Source: Deltaproteobacteria bacterium
GTDB lineage: Bacteria > Desulfobacterota > Deferrimicrobia > Deferrimicrobiales > Deferrimicrobiaceae
Assembly (NCBI GenBank): GCA_025357175.1
Contig: JANXPS010000236.1
Location: 1-7,317 of the forward strand
Reading direction: 5' to 3'
DNA: 7,317 nucleotides
The translations under genes and the position numbers were made by a program. The notes under the pieces were generated by a model, which had not been told where the DNA came from, ran no database searches, and saw only the letters and a list, made by a program, of their open reading frames with translations. Below, piece by piece: positions 1 to 5,878 of this stretch (positions within the stretch are counted from its first letter, which is position 1; each line of letters opens with the position of its first letter).

Positions 1-1
1 G

Positions 2-310
2 GTCGTAGCCGAGTACCTCGAGCCTCTTCGGCGGACGCCCCCCGATTCGCTGATCCTCGGATGCACGCATTACCCGGTGCTCAAGGAACCGATCCGCGAG
101 TTTCTGGGCGACGGGGTCACGTTGATCGACTCGGGCGAGGAGGCCGCTCACGTCGTCGATATCCTGCTTTCGGAAAGCGACCTGAAACGGCGGAGCGAGG
201 CCGGCGGGGAAGCCCGCTTCCTGGTGACGGACGATCCGGAGCGTTTCACGGCGGTCGGTGAAAGATTCTACGGGGGACCGATGGAAATGGTCGAACGGAT
301 CGCGTTATGA
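2..310 (+). CDS. murI: Glutamate racemase, C-terminal part (5' end outside the window)
   Basis: Cytoplasmic enzyme interconverting L- and D-glutamate to supply D-Glu for peptidoglycan precursors. The frame is open from the first full codon at position 2. It reads through LILGCTHYPVLK (about 50-85), the family signature holding the second catalytic cysteine (codon 62-64) and its neighbouring threonine and histidine. The following segment VTLIDSGEEAA is also typical: the conserved 'ID.g.a.A' stretch near the C-terminus of MurI. About 102 residues are visible; the family is usually 255-280 residues, so the first catalytic cysteine and the N-terminal domain lie off the left edge. The TGA stop (308-310) overlaps the next start as ATGA, so metH is probably translationally coupled. 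Aspartate racemase is a less likely alternative because GCTHYP and its spacing fit MurI. Confidence 0.93.
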   Translation, partial: VVAEYLEPLRRTPPDSLILGCTHYPVLKEPIREFLGDGVTLIDSGEEAAHVVDILLSESDLKRRSEAGGEARFLVTDDPERFTAVGERFYGGPMEMVERIAL

Positions 311-2769
311 AGTTCGACTCTGCGCGCGGAGCCCGCTTCCGCAGCCTGATTGCGGACGGATTCCTTTTGTGGGACGGCGCGATGGGAACCATGCTGCAGG
401 CGGGTGACCTGCTTCCCCGCGGCGCGGTCCCCGAAGAGCTTTGCCTCACCAGGCCCGACTCGTTGTCGGACATCCACGCCGCCTACGTCGCGGCCGGGGC
501 GATGGCCGTCACGACCAACACTTTCGGCGCCAACCGGATCAAGCTGGCCGAATACGGGCTGGAGGACCGCGTGGGGCAGATCAACGCCGCGGGCGTCGCA
601 GCGGCGCGGAAGGCGACCGGGCCGCGCGGGCTTGTCGCCGGCTCGGTCGGCCCGACCGGCAAATTCGTCGAACCGCTGGGGCCGATGTCCTTCCCTGCGG
701 CCGTCGAACTCTTTTCCGAGCAGATCAGGGCGCTCGCGGATGCGGGCGCGGACCTGCTGATCGCCGAGACGATGATGGATCTGCGGGAGCTCAAGGCCGT
801 TCTCGTGGCCGCGCGCGAATCGTGCTCGCTGCCCGTGATCGCGATGATGACATTCGAGGGGAGCGGCGCGACGCTGCTGGGCACCTCGCCCGAGGCGTTC
901 GGCGTGACCGCGGCGGCCATGGGGGCCGATGTCGTGGGGCTGAACTGCTCGCTGGGTCCCGATGCGATGTTCCCGCTGGTCGAGCGCCTTTTCGCCGTGA
1001 CCGGCGTGCCCGTGATCGTGCAACCCAACGCGGGCATGCCGACGCTTTCCGGCGACACGACCGTGTTCCCGATGGGCGCAGACGAGTTCGGCCAATTCGC
1101 GGCGCGCTTCAGGGCGCTGGGCGTGTCGATCGTCGGCGGATGCTGCGGGACGACGCCCGGTCACATCCGGGCGGCCGCGCGGGCGCTCGGCATCGGACCG
1201 GGGCGCGAGGCAAGCCGCGCATCCCGGCCGATCGTCCCCGAGCCCGGGCTCCGGATCGCTTCGCGCAGCCGCGTGACGACCTTCGGCGGCAGGGGATTCG
1301 TCGTCGTGGGTGAACGGATAAACCCCACGGGCAAAAAGACGTTCGCCGAGGAACTGCGCCGCGGCGACCTGTCCACCGTGACGCGCGAGGCCCGGGAGCA
1401 GACCGAAAAGGGGGCCGACGTCCTCGACGTCAACGTGGGAACCCCCGGCGTCGACGAACCGGGGCTGATGCGGCAGGCCGTTTTCGCCGCCAACGTCGCA
1501 TCCGATCTCCCGGTCATGATCGACGCTTCCGACATCGAGGCATTGAAAAGCGGGCTCGAAAGCGCCGACGGGCTTCCAGTGCTCAACAGCGTCACCGGCG
1601 AGAAGAAAAGACTTGCAGCCGTCCTGCCGCTCGCGGCGAAGTTCGGCGCGGCGCTGGTCTGCCTCCCGTTCGACGAACACGGGATCCCCGATTCCGCTAA
1701 AGGGCGCCTGGCGATCACGCGCCGCATCGTCGCCGCCGCGCTCAAGGCGGGCGTGAAAAAAGAAATGCTGATCGTCGATGGCCTGACGACGACCATCAGC
1801 GCGTCCGCCGACGCGGCGCGCGTCACGCTCGACACGGTTCAGGCCGTTCGGGATAAACTGGCGCTGCCGACGCTGTTGGGCTTGAGCAACGTGTCGTTCG
1901 GCCTTCCCAACCGCGCGCTGGTCAATCGGGCGTTTCTCGGGCTGGCGATGGCCAGGGGCCTGTCCGGCGCCATCGTCAATCCGCACGACGAGGGAATGGC
2001 CGATGCGGCCGTGGCCGCCCGCCTGCTGTCGGGCGAGCCGGGCGCAGCCGATCGGTTCGTCGACCGGTTTGCCGCGGGCGGCGCTTCCGTCGATATACGT
2101 CCCGGGGTGGGTGTCCCGGACGACGATCCGTTGCGGGCAGTGTCCACCGGTGTCATCCGGGGAGACGGGAAAGCCGTCGCTGCGGCGGTCGAGCGTTTGC
2201 TGGCCGCGGGCATGCCGCCGCTCGAGGTAAGTACGGGCGGCCTGCTGCCCGGCATGGAAGAGGTCGGGCGGCGCTTCGAACGCAACGTCGTCTTTCTTCC
2301 GCAGGTGATGGCGTCGGCCGAGGCGATGAAAGCCGGCTTCACGCTGGTCAAGGCGGCCATGAGCGGTACGCGGGTCGAGTCCCGGGGGCGCATCCTCCTG
2401 GCCACGGTCGAGGGAGACGTCCACGACATCGGCAAGAATATCGTGGCGACGCTGCTTGAAAACCACGGTTTCGACGTGATCGACATGGGGAAGAACGTCC
2501 CCTCCGCCCGGATCGTCGACGAGGCGCGAAGGCGGAAAGTCGATGTGGTCGGTCTCTCCGCCCTGATGACGACCACGATGACCGAGATGAAGCACGTCAT
2601 CTCCCGGCTCGCGCAGGAAGGGATCGAAACGGTCACGATCATCGGGGGCGCGGTGGTGACGGATGAATTCGCCTCCCGGATCGGTGCGACGCTCTACGCC
2701 CGGGACGGGATGGACGCCGTGCGAAAGCTGACGGCCGCTCTTGACGGAGTTCGGACGAAAAGGGGGTAG
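307..2769 (+). CDS. metH: Cobalamin-dependent methionine synthase, short form without reactivation domain
   Basis: Predicted to move a methyl group from 5-methyltetrahydrofolate through cobalamin to homocysteine, giving methionine; cytoplasmic. It has 820 residues in three modules. The homocysteine domain (about 10-290) begins with the DGAMGTML motif and carries the zinc ligands Cys214 (GLNCS), Cys279 and Cys280 (GGCCGTTP), with the 65-residue spacing of the family. The pterin-binding barrel (about 330-575) has ERINPTGK, DVNVGTP and SNVSFGLP. The cobalamin module (cap about 605-690, Rossmann fold about 693-815) has D704-V-H706-D-I-G709, whose His is the lower cobalt ligand, followed by GLSAL and IIGGA. 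The protein ends there. E. coli MetH is about 1,227 residues with a C-terminal SAM/flavodoxin-docking domain, so this resembles the short forms of Thermotoga and many anaerobes. No strong ribosome binding site precedes ATG 307; the 4-base overlap with murI supports that start. A corrinoid methyltransferase for another thiol is possible but less likely. Confidence 0.9.
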   Translation: MKFDSARGARFRSLIADGFLLWDGAMGTMLQAGDLLPRGAVPEELCLTRPDSLSDIHAAYVAAGAMAVTTNTFGANRIKLAEYGLEDRVGQINAAGVAAARKATGPRGLVAGSVGPTGKFVEPLGPMSFPAAVELFSEQIRALADAGADLLIAETMMDLRELKAVLVAARESCSLPVIAMMTFEGSGATLLGTSPEAFGVTAAAMGADVVGLNCSLGPDAMFPLVERLFAVTGVPVIVQPNAGMPTLSGDTTVFPMGADEFGQFAARFRALGVSIVGGCCGTTPGHIRAAARALGIGPGREASRASRPIVPEPGLRIASRSRVTTFGGRGFVVVGERINPTGKKTFAEELRRGDLSTVTREAREQTEKGADVLDVNVGTPGVDEPGLMRQAVFAANVASDLPVMIDASDIEALKSGLESADGLPVLNSVTGEKKRLAAVLPLAAKFGAALVCLPFDEHGIPDSAKGRLAITRRIVAAALKAGVKKEMLIVDGLTTTISASADAARVTLDTVQAVRDKLALPTLLGLSNVSFGLPNRALVNRAFLGLAMARGLSGAIVNPHDEGMADAAVAARLLSGEPGAADRFVDRFAAGGASVDIRPGVGVPDDDPLRAVSTGVIRGDGKAVAAAVERLLAAGMPPLEVSTGGLLPGMEEVGRRFERNVVFLPQVMASAEAMKAGFTLVKAAMSGTRVESRGRILLATVEGDVHDIGKNIVATLLENHGFDVIDMGKNVPSARIVDEARRRKVDVVGLSALMTTTMTEMKHVISRLAQEGIETVTIIGGAVVTDEFASRIGATLYARDGMDAVRKLTAALDGVRTKRG
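2761..2766 (+). promoter_or_regulatory. Ribosome binding site for the 97-residue protein
   Basis: AGGGGG lies seven bases before ATG 2774 and overlaps the end of metH. It decides the start: the longer reading from an upstream TTG at 2741 would sit inside metH with no comparable site, and M5 of the chosen protein (ATG 2786) is a weaker candidate. Confidence 0.6.
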
Positions 2770-2773
2770 CTGC

Positions 2774-3067
2774 ATGGCGGTCCGGATGCTTTCCGGGTTC
2801 AACCACAACATCAAGCACAACGGGCGGACGTACCATATCCAGACCGAGGACGGGGGCCGCACGAGCCCGAACATCGTGACGCACACGTTCATCGGCGGAG
2901 TGATCCTGGACAGCGTCCGGACCTCCTATGTCGATCTCGTCGAAGGCTCGGACTGGCAGGAGCGGTTGAAAGACCGCATGAAGGCGCAGCATCTCGAGGA
3001 GATCCGCAAGCTGCTTTCCGGGGCGATTCCGTTGCCCGAGGACGAGGAGCCGCCCGCGAATGCTTGA
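2774..3067 (+). CDS. Conserved-looking small protein of unknown function (QTED-motif)
   Basis: I do not recognise a named function. The product is 97 residues with no signal peptide or membrane segment, so probably cytoplasmic. Residues 8-57 look beta-rich and carry a striking pattern: GFNHN (8-12), H15, YHIQTED (20-26), then NIVTH (33-37), GG (41-42) and TSYVDLV (50-56). Residues 60-83 form a charged amphipathic helix (WQERLKDRMKAQHLEEIRKLL), and the end is acidic and proline-rich. From memory, similar short proteins with F-N-H-N and H-(I/V)-Q-T-E-D occur in myxobacteria and other former Deltaproteobacteria as uncharacterised proteins; this could not be searched here. Four histidines (11, 15, 21, 37) and E25/D26 could bind a metal, but that is speculation. 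The start follows an AGGGGG site four bases after metH ends. The gene end overlaps the FtsE-like gene by eight bases, so the two are probably made together. Confidence 0.82.
   Translation: MAVRMLSGFNHNIKHNGRTYHIQTEDGGRTSPNIVTHTFIGGVILDSVRTSYVDLVEGSDWQERLKDRMKAQHLEEIRKLLSGAIPLPEDEEPPANA
3044..3049 (+). promoter_or_regulatory. Ribosome binding site for the FtsE-like gene
   Basis: GAGGAG inside the end of the 97-residue gene, ten bases before ATG 3060. It supports a start that overlaps the upstream stop codon by eight bases. Confidence 0.5.
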
Positions 3068-3749
3068 GGCGTTTCGTGTCGGCATGATCGGTCGGTCCGG
3101 GACCCTGTTCGACGGGTTCGAGGCCGCCTTCCGCGATGGCGACATCTGGCTGGTGACGGGACCGCCCGCATCGGGCAAAAGCCGGCTGCTCGCTGTGCTC
3201 CACGGGGATGGCAGGCCCGATGCCGGCGACGTGATGTTCGACGGCGTCCCGCTTTACCGGGGAACGCCCGATGCCGCATCCCGCTTCAGGTCTACCGCGG
3301 GATTGGTGGACGAGATGATCGATGCGGGCGAACATTCCGTCGGTGAGCTGTTTCGCCTGGCGTCGCTGGTTGCGGGCGGAGTGCCCGAAACCGAACGCAA
3401 GGCGAGGGAGGCGGCGCTGCTCTCCATGGTCGGGCTTCCCGGCTCCTCGGATTATGCTTTCCGCTCGCTGTCCATGTCCGAGCAGGTCAGGGCTTCTCTG
3501 GCGATCGAACTGTTCCGGGGTCCCCGGGTGCTGCTGCTCGATGCCCCGTTCGCCCGCATCGGGAAGGAGTGGACGGAAATGCTCAGTGCCCTGTTCCGCG
3601 CCTTGGCCCGCGAAGGCCGGATCATCGTTTTCACGGAGCGGGAAATCCCTCCGCTGTTTCCCATGAAACCAGTCAAGGAAAGCACACGCTGCGGCCCGTT
3701 CTTGCTGACGCAACTGGCGGCCGGCAGTTCCGTGGAGGCCGTCGGGTGA
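3060..3749 (+). CDS. ftsE: FtsE-position ABC ATPase with degenerate catalytic motifs
   Basis: Predicted cytoplasmic ATP-binding partner of FtsX in the division complex that activates peptidoglycan amidases through EnvC. It has 229 residues, close to the usual FtsE length of about 220. Walker A is intact: G34-P-P-A-S-G39-K40-S41. The other motifs are eroded when aligned by eye to E. coli FtsE. The Q-loop region (AGLVDEM, 80-86) has E85 where Gln is expected. The signature reads LSMSEQVR (137-144) instead of LSGGEQQR. Walker B reads VLLLDAP with D161 followed by Ala162 in place of the catalytic Glu. The switch region reads FTERE (191-195) with Glu193 in place of His. Walker A and B and the position directly before ftsX (4-base overlap, GTGA) support the family. 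The name rests partly on context; a general ABC ATPase subunit is the fallback. It may bind ATP but hydrolyse it poorly or not at all. The frame is intact and codon use matches its neighbours, so it does not look like a pseudogene. Confidence 0.8.
   Translation: MLEAFRVGMIGRSGTLFDGFEAAFRDGDIWLVTGPPASGKSRLLAVLHGDGRPDAGDVMFDGVPLYRGTPDAASRFRSTAGLVDEMIDAGEHSVGELFRLASLVAGGVPETERKAREAALLSMVGLPGSSDYAFRSLSMSEQVRASLAIELFRGPRVLLLDAPFARIGKEWTEMLSALFRALAREGRIIVFTEREIPPLFPMKPVKESTRCGPFLLTQLAAGSSVEAVG
3734..3738 (+). promoter_or_regulatory. Ribosome binding site for ftsX
   Basis: GGAGG seven bases before GTG 3746. It supports the GTG start that overlaps the ftsE stop as GTGA, over the in-frame ATG at 3761 and over the upstream in-frame start at 3569 inside ftsE. 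Confidence 0.55.
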
Positions 3750-4639
3750 ACAAGGCATCGATGATCTGGATAGATTGGAAACTGGCGGGGAAGTCGCTTG
3801 CCCGCGAGTGGATGAACCGGTTCTTCATGTTTTTCCTGCTGGGAGGATTTCTCCTGCTGCTGCTGGCGTCGCACGGGATCAACCGGTTCCTGTCGGAGCA
3901 GTGGGTCGTGAACGCCGTCCTCCGGCTCAACGTGTCCGCAGCGGAAGGCGCGGGGATCGCCTCCAAGGCGAGAAAGCTGCCCGCGGTCCGCTCCGTGGTC
4001 TACAAGGACCCCGAGGCCGCCTGGAGCGAGTTTCTCGCCGACTACCCCGGCCTGGAATCGTTGCGTCTCGAGGGGGACAACCCGGTACCGGGCTATCTCC
4101 ACATACGGCTTCTCCCCGAGCGGTTGACCGCGGAGGACATCGCGGGAGTCGAGAACGCGCTCAAGCCGCTCCCGCAGGTCGAAAAAGTGTTCACGGGCGC
4201 GAAAACGCTTCCCCGCCTGCTCAAGGTGCGCGGGTGGGTCAATCTATCGCTCTGGGTTCTATTCGGCATCCTTTCCTCCATCCTGTTTTTCATGTGCGTC
4301 CTGCAGGAGGCGGCGCGCGCCCGGGCGCTTCGGGCAGACTTCAGCTTTCTCGCGGAGAGAGGCGTGTCCCACGCGGCCATCATGACGGGGCGCGCCGTCG
4401 GAAGCGCGCTTGTCGCCGGTCTGCTCGTCCTCCCGGCCATCGGAGCGGCCTGGCTCCTGAGCATCGCCGCGGCCGGGCGTTTCCCGATCCTTTCGTCGGT
4501 CCTGGGGCCGGTCGAGGAGGTGGTTCGTTCCGGCGGGTTTCCATTCGTGGTGCTGTATCTGGCAGCCGTCCCCTGCCTGATCTTCGTGGCCTCCCTTTAC
4601 GGCTGGCGGGCGTCGAAAATCCAAACCCACAGAAAATGA
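3746..4639 (+). CDS. ftsX: Cell division membrane protein FtsX
   Basis: Inner-membrane partner of FtsE that passes a signal to periplasmic EnvC. It has 297 residues from a GTG start; E. coli FtsX has about 352, with a longer N-terminus. The expected topology is visible: a short cytoplasmic N-terminus, TM1 (about 26-43), a periplasmic domain of about 120 residues (44-164), then TM2 (about 166-186), TM3 (about 217-239) and TM4 (about 266-285). The periplasmic domain contains YKDPEAAWSEF and NPVPGYLHIRL, matching the FtsX 'NP.P..f.v.l' motif after a predicted helix. The loop between TM2 and TM3 (about 187-212) should hold the FtsE-contacting helix; it reads DFSFLAERGVSHAAIM where the family usually has a sequence like 'EI.im.lvGA...fI', so it looks divergent. 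It overlaps both neighbours by four bases, consistent with coupled synthesis of FtsE, FtsX and EnvC. Confidence 0.88.
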   Translation: MNKASMIWIDWKLAGKSLAREWMNRFFMFFLLGGFLLLLLASHGINRFLSEQWVVNAVLRLNVSAAEGAGIASKARKLPAVRSVVYKDPEAAWSEFLADYPGLESLRLEGDNPVPGYLHIRLLPERLTAEDIAGVENALKPLPQVEKVFTGAKTLPRLLKVRGWVNLSLWVLFGILSSILFFMCVLQEAARARALRADFSFLAERGVSHAAIMTGRAVGSALVAGLLVLPAIGAAWLLSIAAAGRFPILSSVLGPVEEVVRSGGFPFVVLYLAAVPCLIFVASLYGWRASKIQTHRK

Positions 4640-5868
4640 CCGGAGCCCGCTGGATTCGCACGCTGATCCGGGCGTGCGCGGTTTCGATGCTGTTTCTTTT
4701 CGCGGGCCAGGCCCTTGCGGCCGATCCGATGGCGGAACTGCGCCGCGAGAAGGCCCGGCTGGTCGAGATGCGGCGGAAAGCGGAAAAGACCGCGGCCGAG
4801 TTGACTGAAACGCTCCGGAAGGAAAAAAAATCGCGCGCGCGTGTCGGCGACCTGAAGGACCGCCTCGATAGGCAGCAGCGCTTCATCGTCGAGATCGACC
4901 GGAAAATGTCCGTTCTTTCGGCGGAAATGGACCGGACCGAACTTGAGGTCAAGGCGCTCGAGGCCCGCCAGGAAAAGACACGGAAACGCCTCGGAGACGG
5001 AGTGCACGCGACATTCCTCGCTGCAAGGGAATCGTCCGCATGGTTTGCCGCCGGTTCCCCGGGACAGGAGCTTCAACGTGATTTCGCCGTCCGGTTGCTG
5101 TCCCGGGGACATCGGCACCTCGAATCCGTCATGGCCGACCGGGAGCGGAAAGAGGAGCAGCTCTCCGGGATAGAACAGAAGATAGAAATATCGGAACGAC
5201 AGATGGCGCGCGAAAAGAAGGTGGGCGATACGCTTCTGTCCAGGCAGGAGGCCGAGAGGCTCAAGCTTGTCCAGATCGAGGGGCAAAAAAAGAAGAAACA
5301 GGCCGAACTGGCCGACATTCGCGCCCGGATTGCCAGGATGGACTCGCTCGTCAACCGGATCGAGCGGGAGGCCCGGGAGCGCGAGCGGCTGGCGCGCGAC
5401 CGGGAGGGGACGCAGGCCGAAAAACCGGCGACCGGCGTGCGGAAGCGTCCTCCGGCGCCGAAGCGGTTCACCGGAGTTGCGGGCGGCATGGCCGCCCCGT
5501 TGGCGGGCAAGGTCGTCGGGCGTTTCGGACGGCAGCACGACATGGTTTTCGACGTGGACATCGAGAACCGCGGGATCGAGATCGAGGCCCAGTCGGCGGC
5601 CCCCATCAAGGCGGTCGGCAAAGGCGAGGTCGTATTCATCGGGCCGGTCGCGGGCTTCGGCAAGGTGCTCATCCTGCAGCACGGGAGCGGCCTTTTCTCG
5701 GTCTACGGGAAGGCCGGATCCTTCGGCGTCAAGCAGGGACAAACGGTCGCCGCGGGAGAGGAAATCGGACGTTTGCCCGCCGACCCGGCCGGGAAATCGG
5801 TGCTATACTTGGAATTCAGGGCCGGTGGAACCGCCATCGATCCATTGTCGGTGATATCCATACAATGA
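4636..5868 (+). CDS. envC: EnvC-like murein hydrolase activator (coiled coil plus degenerate LytM/M23 domain)
   Basis: Periplasmic factor expected to bind the outer domain of FtsX and switch on peptidoglycan amidases. It has 410 residues. A Sec signal peptide is clear: basic N-terminus, hydrophobic core (about 13-24) and cleavage after ALA (residue 28). Residues about 30-275 are mostly charged heptad-like coiled coil, interrupted around 118-165 by a less charged stretch starting near GVHATFLAARES. A basic, proline-rich linker leads to the LytM domain (about 285-408). All sites that hold zinc in active M23 enzymes are changed: HxGxD becomes N311-R-G-I-E315, the YGH position is Y-G-K359, and LHFE is L390-Y391-L-E. 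E. coli EnvC also has YGY and LYFE there, so this fits a non-enzymatic activator rather than an endopeptidase. ATG 4636 forms ATGA with the ftsX stop, gives the only start with a full signal peptide and has no clear ribosome binding site, suggesting dependence on ftsX translation. Confidence 0.9.
   Translation: MTGARWIRTLIRACAVSMLFLFAGQALAADPMAELRREKARLVEMRRKAEKTAAELTETLRKEKKSRARVGDLKDRLDRQQRFIVEIDRKMSVLSAEMDRTELEVKALEARQEKTRKRLGDGVHATFLAARESSAWFAAGSPGQELQRDFAVRLLSRGHRHLESVMADRERKEEQLSGIEQKIEISERQMAREKKVGDTLLSRQEAERLKLVQIEGQKKKKQAELADIRARIARMDSLVNRIEREARERERLARDREGTQAEKPATGVRKRPPAPKRFTGVAGGMAAPLAGKVVGRFGRQHDMVFDVDIENRGIEIEAQSAAPIKAVGKGEVVFIGPVAGFGKVLILQHGSGLFSVYGKAGSFGVKQGQTVAAGEEIGRLPADPAGKSVLYLEFRAGGTAIDPLSVISIQ
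5801..5809 (+). promoter_or_regulatory. Possible extended -10 promoter element before ctpA
   Basis: TGCTATACT matches the extended -10 consensus TGnTATAAT except at one base, in a region otherwise poor in A and T. It lies about 70 bases before the ctpA start. No convincing -35 is seen at 16-18 bases upstream. It falls in the envC codons for V-L-Y-L, where CTA and TTG are used in place of the CTG that dominates the window. It could let ctpA be expressed apart from the upstream genes, but chance is a serious alternative. Confidence 0.25.
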
Positions 5869-5872
5869 GGAG
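5867..5872 (+). promoter_or_regulatory. Ribosome binding site for ctpA
   Basis: GAGGAG six bases before ATG 5879, partly overlapping the envC stop codon. This is the strongest ribosome binding site in the window, suggesting that ctpA is translated independently and well. Confidence 0.65.
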
Positions 5873-5878
5873 TGTCGA

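Noticed and set aside
268..2892. Long minus-strand open frame of 874 codons antisense to metH
   Set aside because: The plus-strand MetH has clear motifs in order across the span. The antisense frame is explained by high GC content at codon third positions; its product is rich in Arg, His, Gly and Asp without domain-like patterns.
3060..3749. The FtsE-like gene as a pseudogene
   Set aside because: The frame is full length with no stop or shift, has its own ribosome binding site, keeps Walker A and overlaps both neighbours, so substitution of catalytic residues looks selected or tolerated and not due to gene decay.
3775..4635. Upstream extension of the envC frame through ftsX
   Set aside because: The extension is Arg/Gly-rich shadow of ftsX. 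The signal peptide begins exactly at ATG 4636, which overlaps the ftsX stop.
4801..4830. TTGACT and a nearby run of A residues as a promoter inside envC
   Set aside because: No -10-like hexamer at the right distance; the A run encodes Lys-Lys in the coiled coil.
4597..5742. Minus-strand open frame of 381 codons opposite envC
   Set aside because: EnvC on the plus strand has a signal peptide, coiled coil and LytM domain. The reverse product looks like GC-driven shadow sequence.
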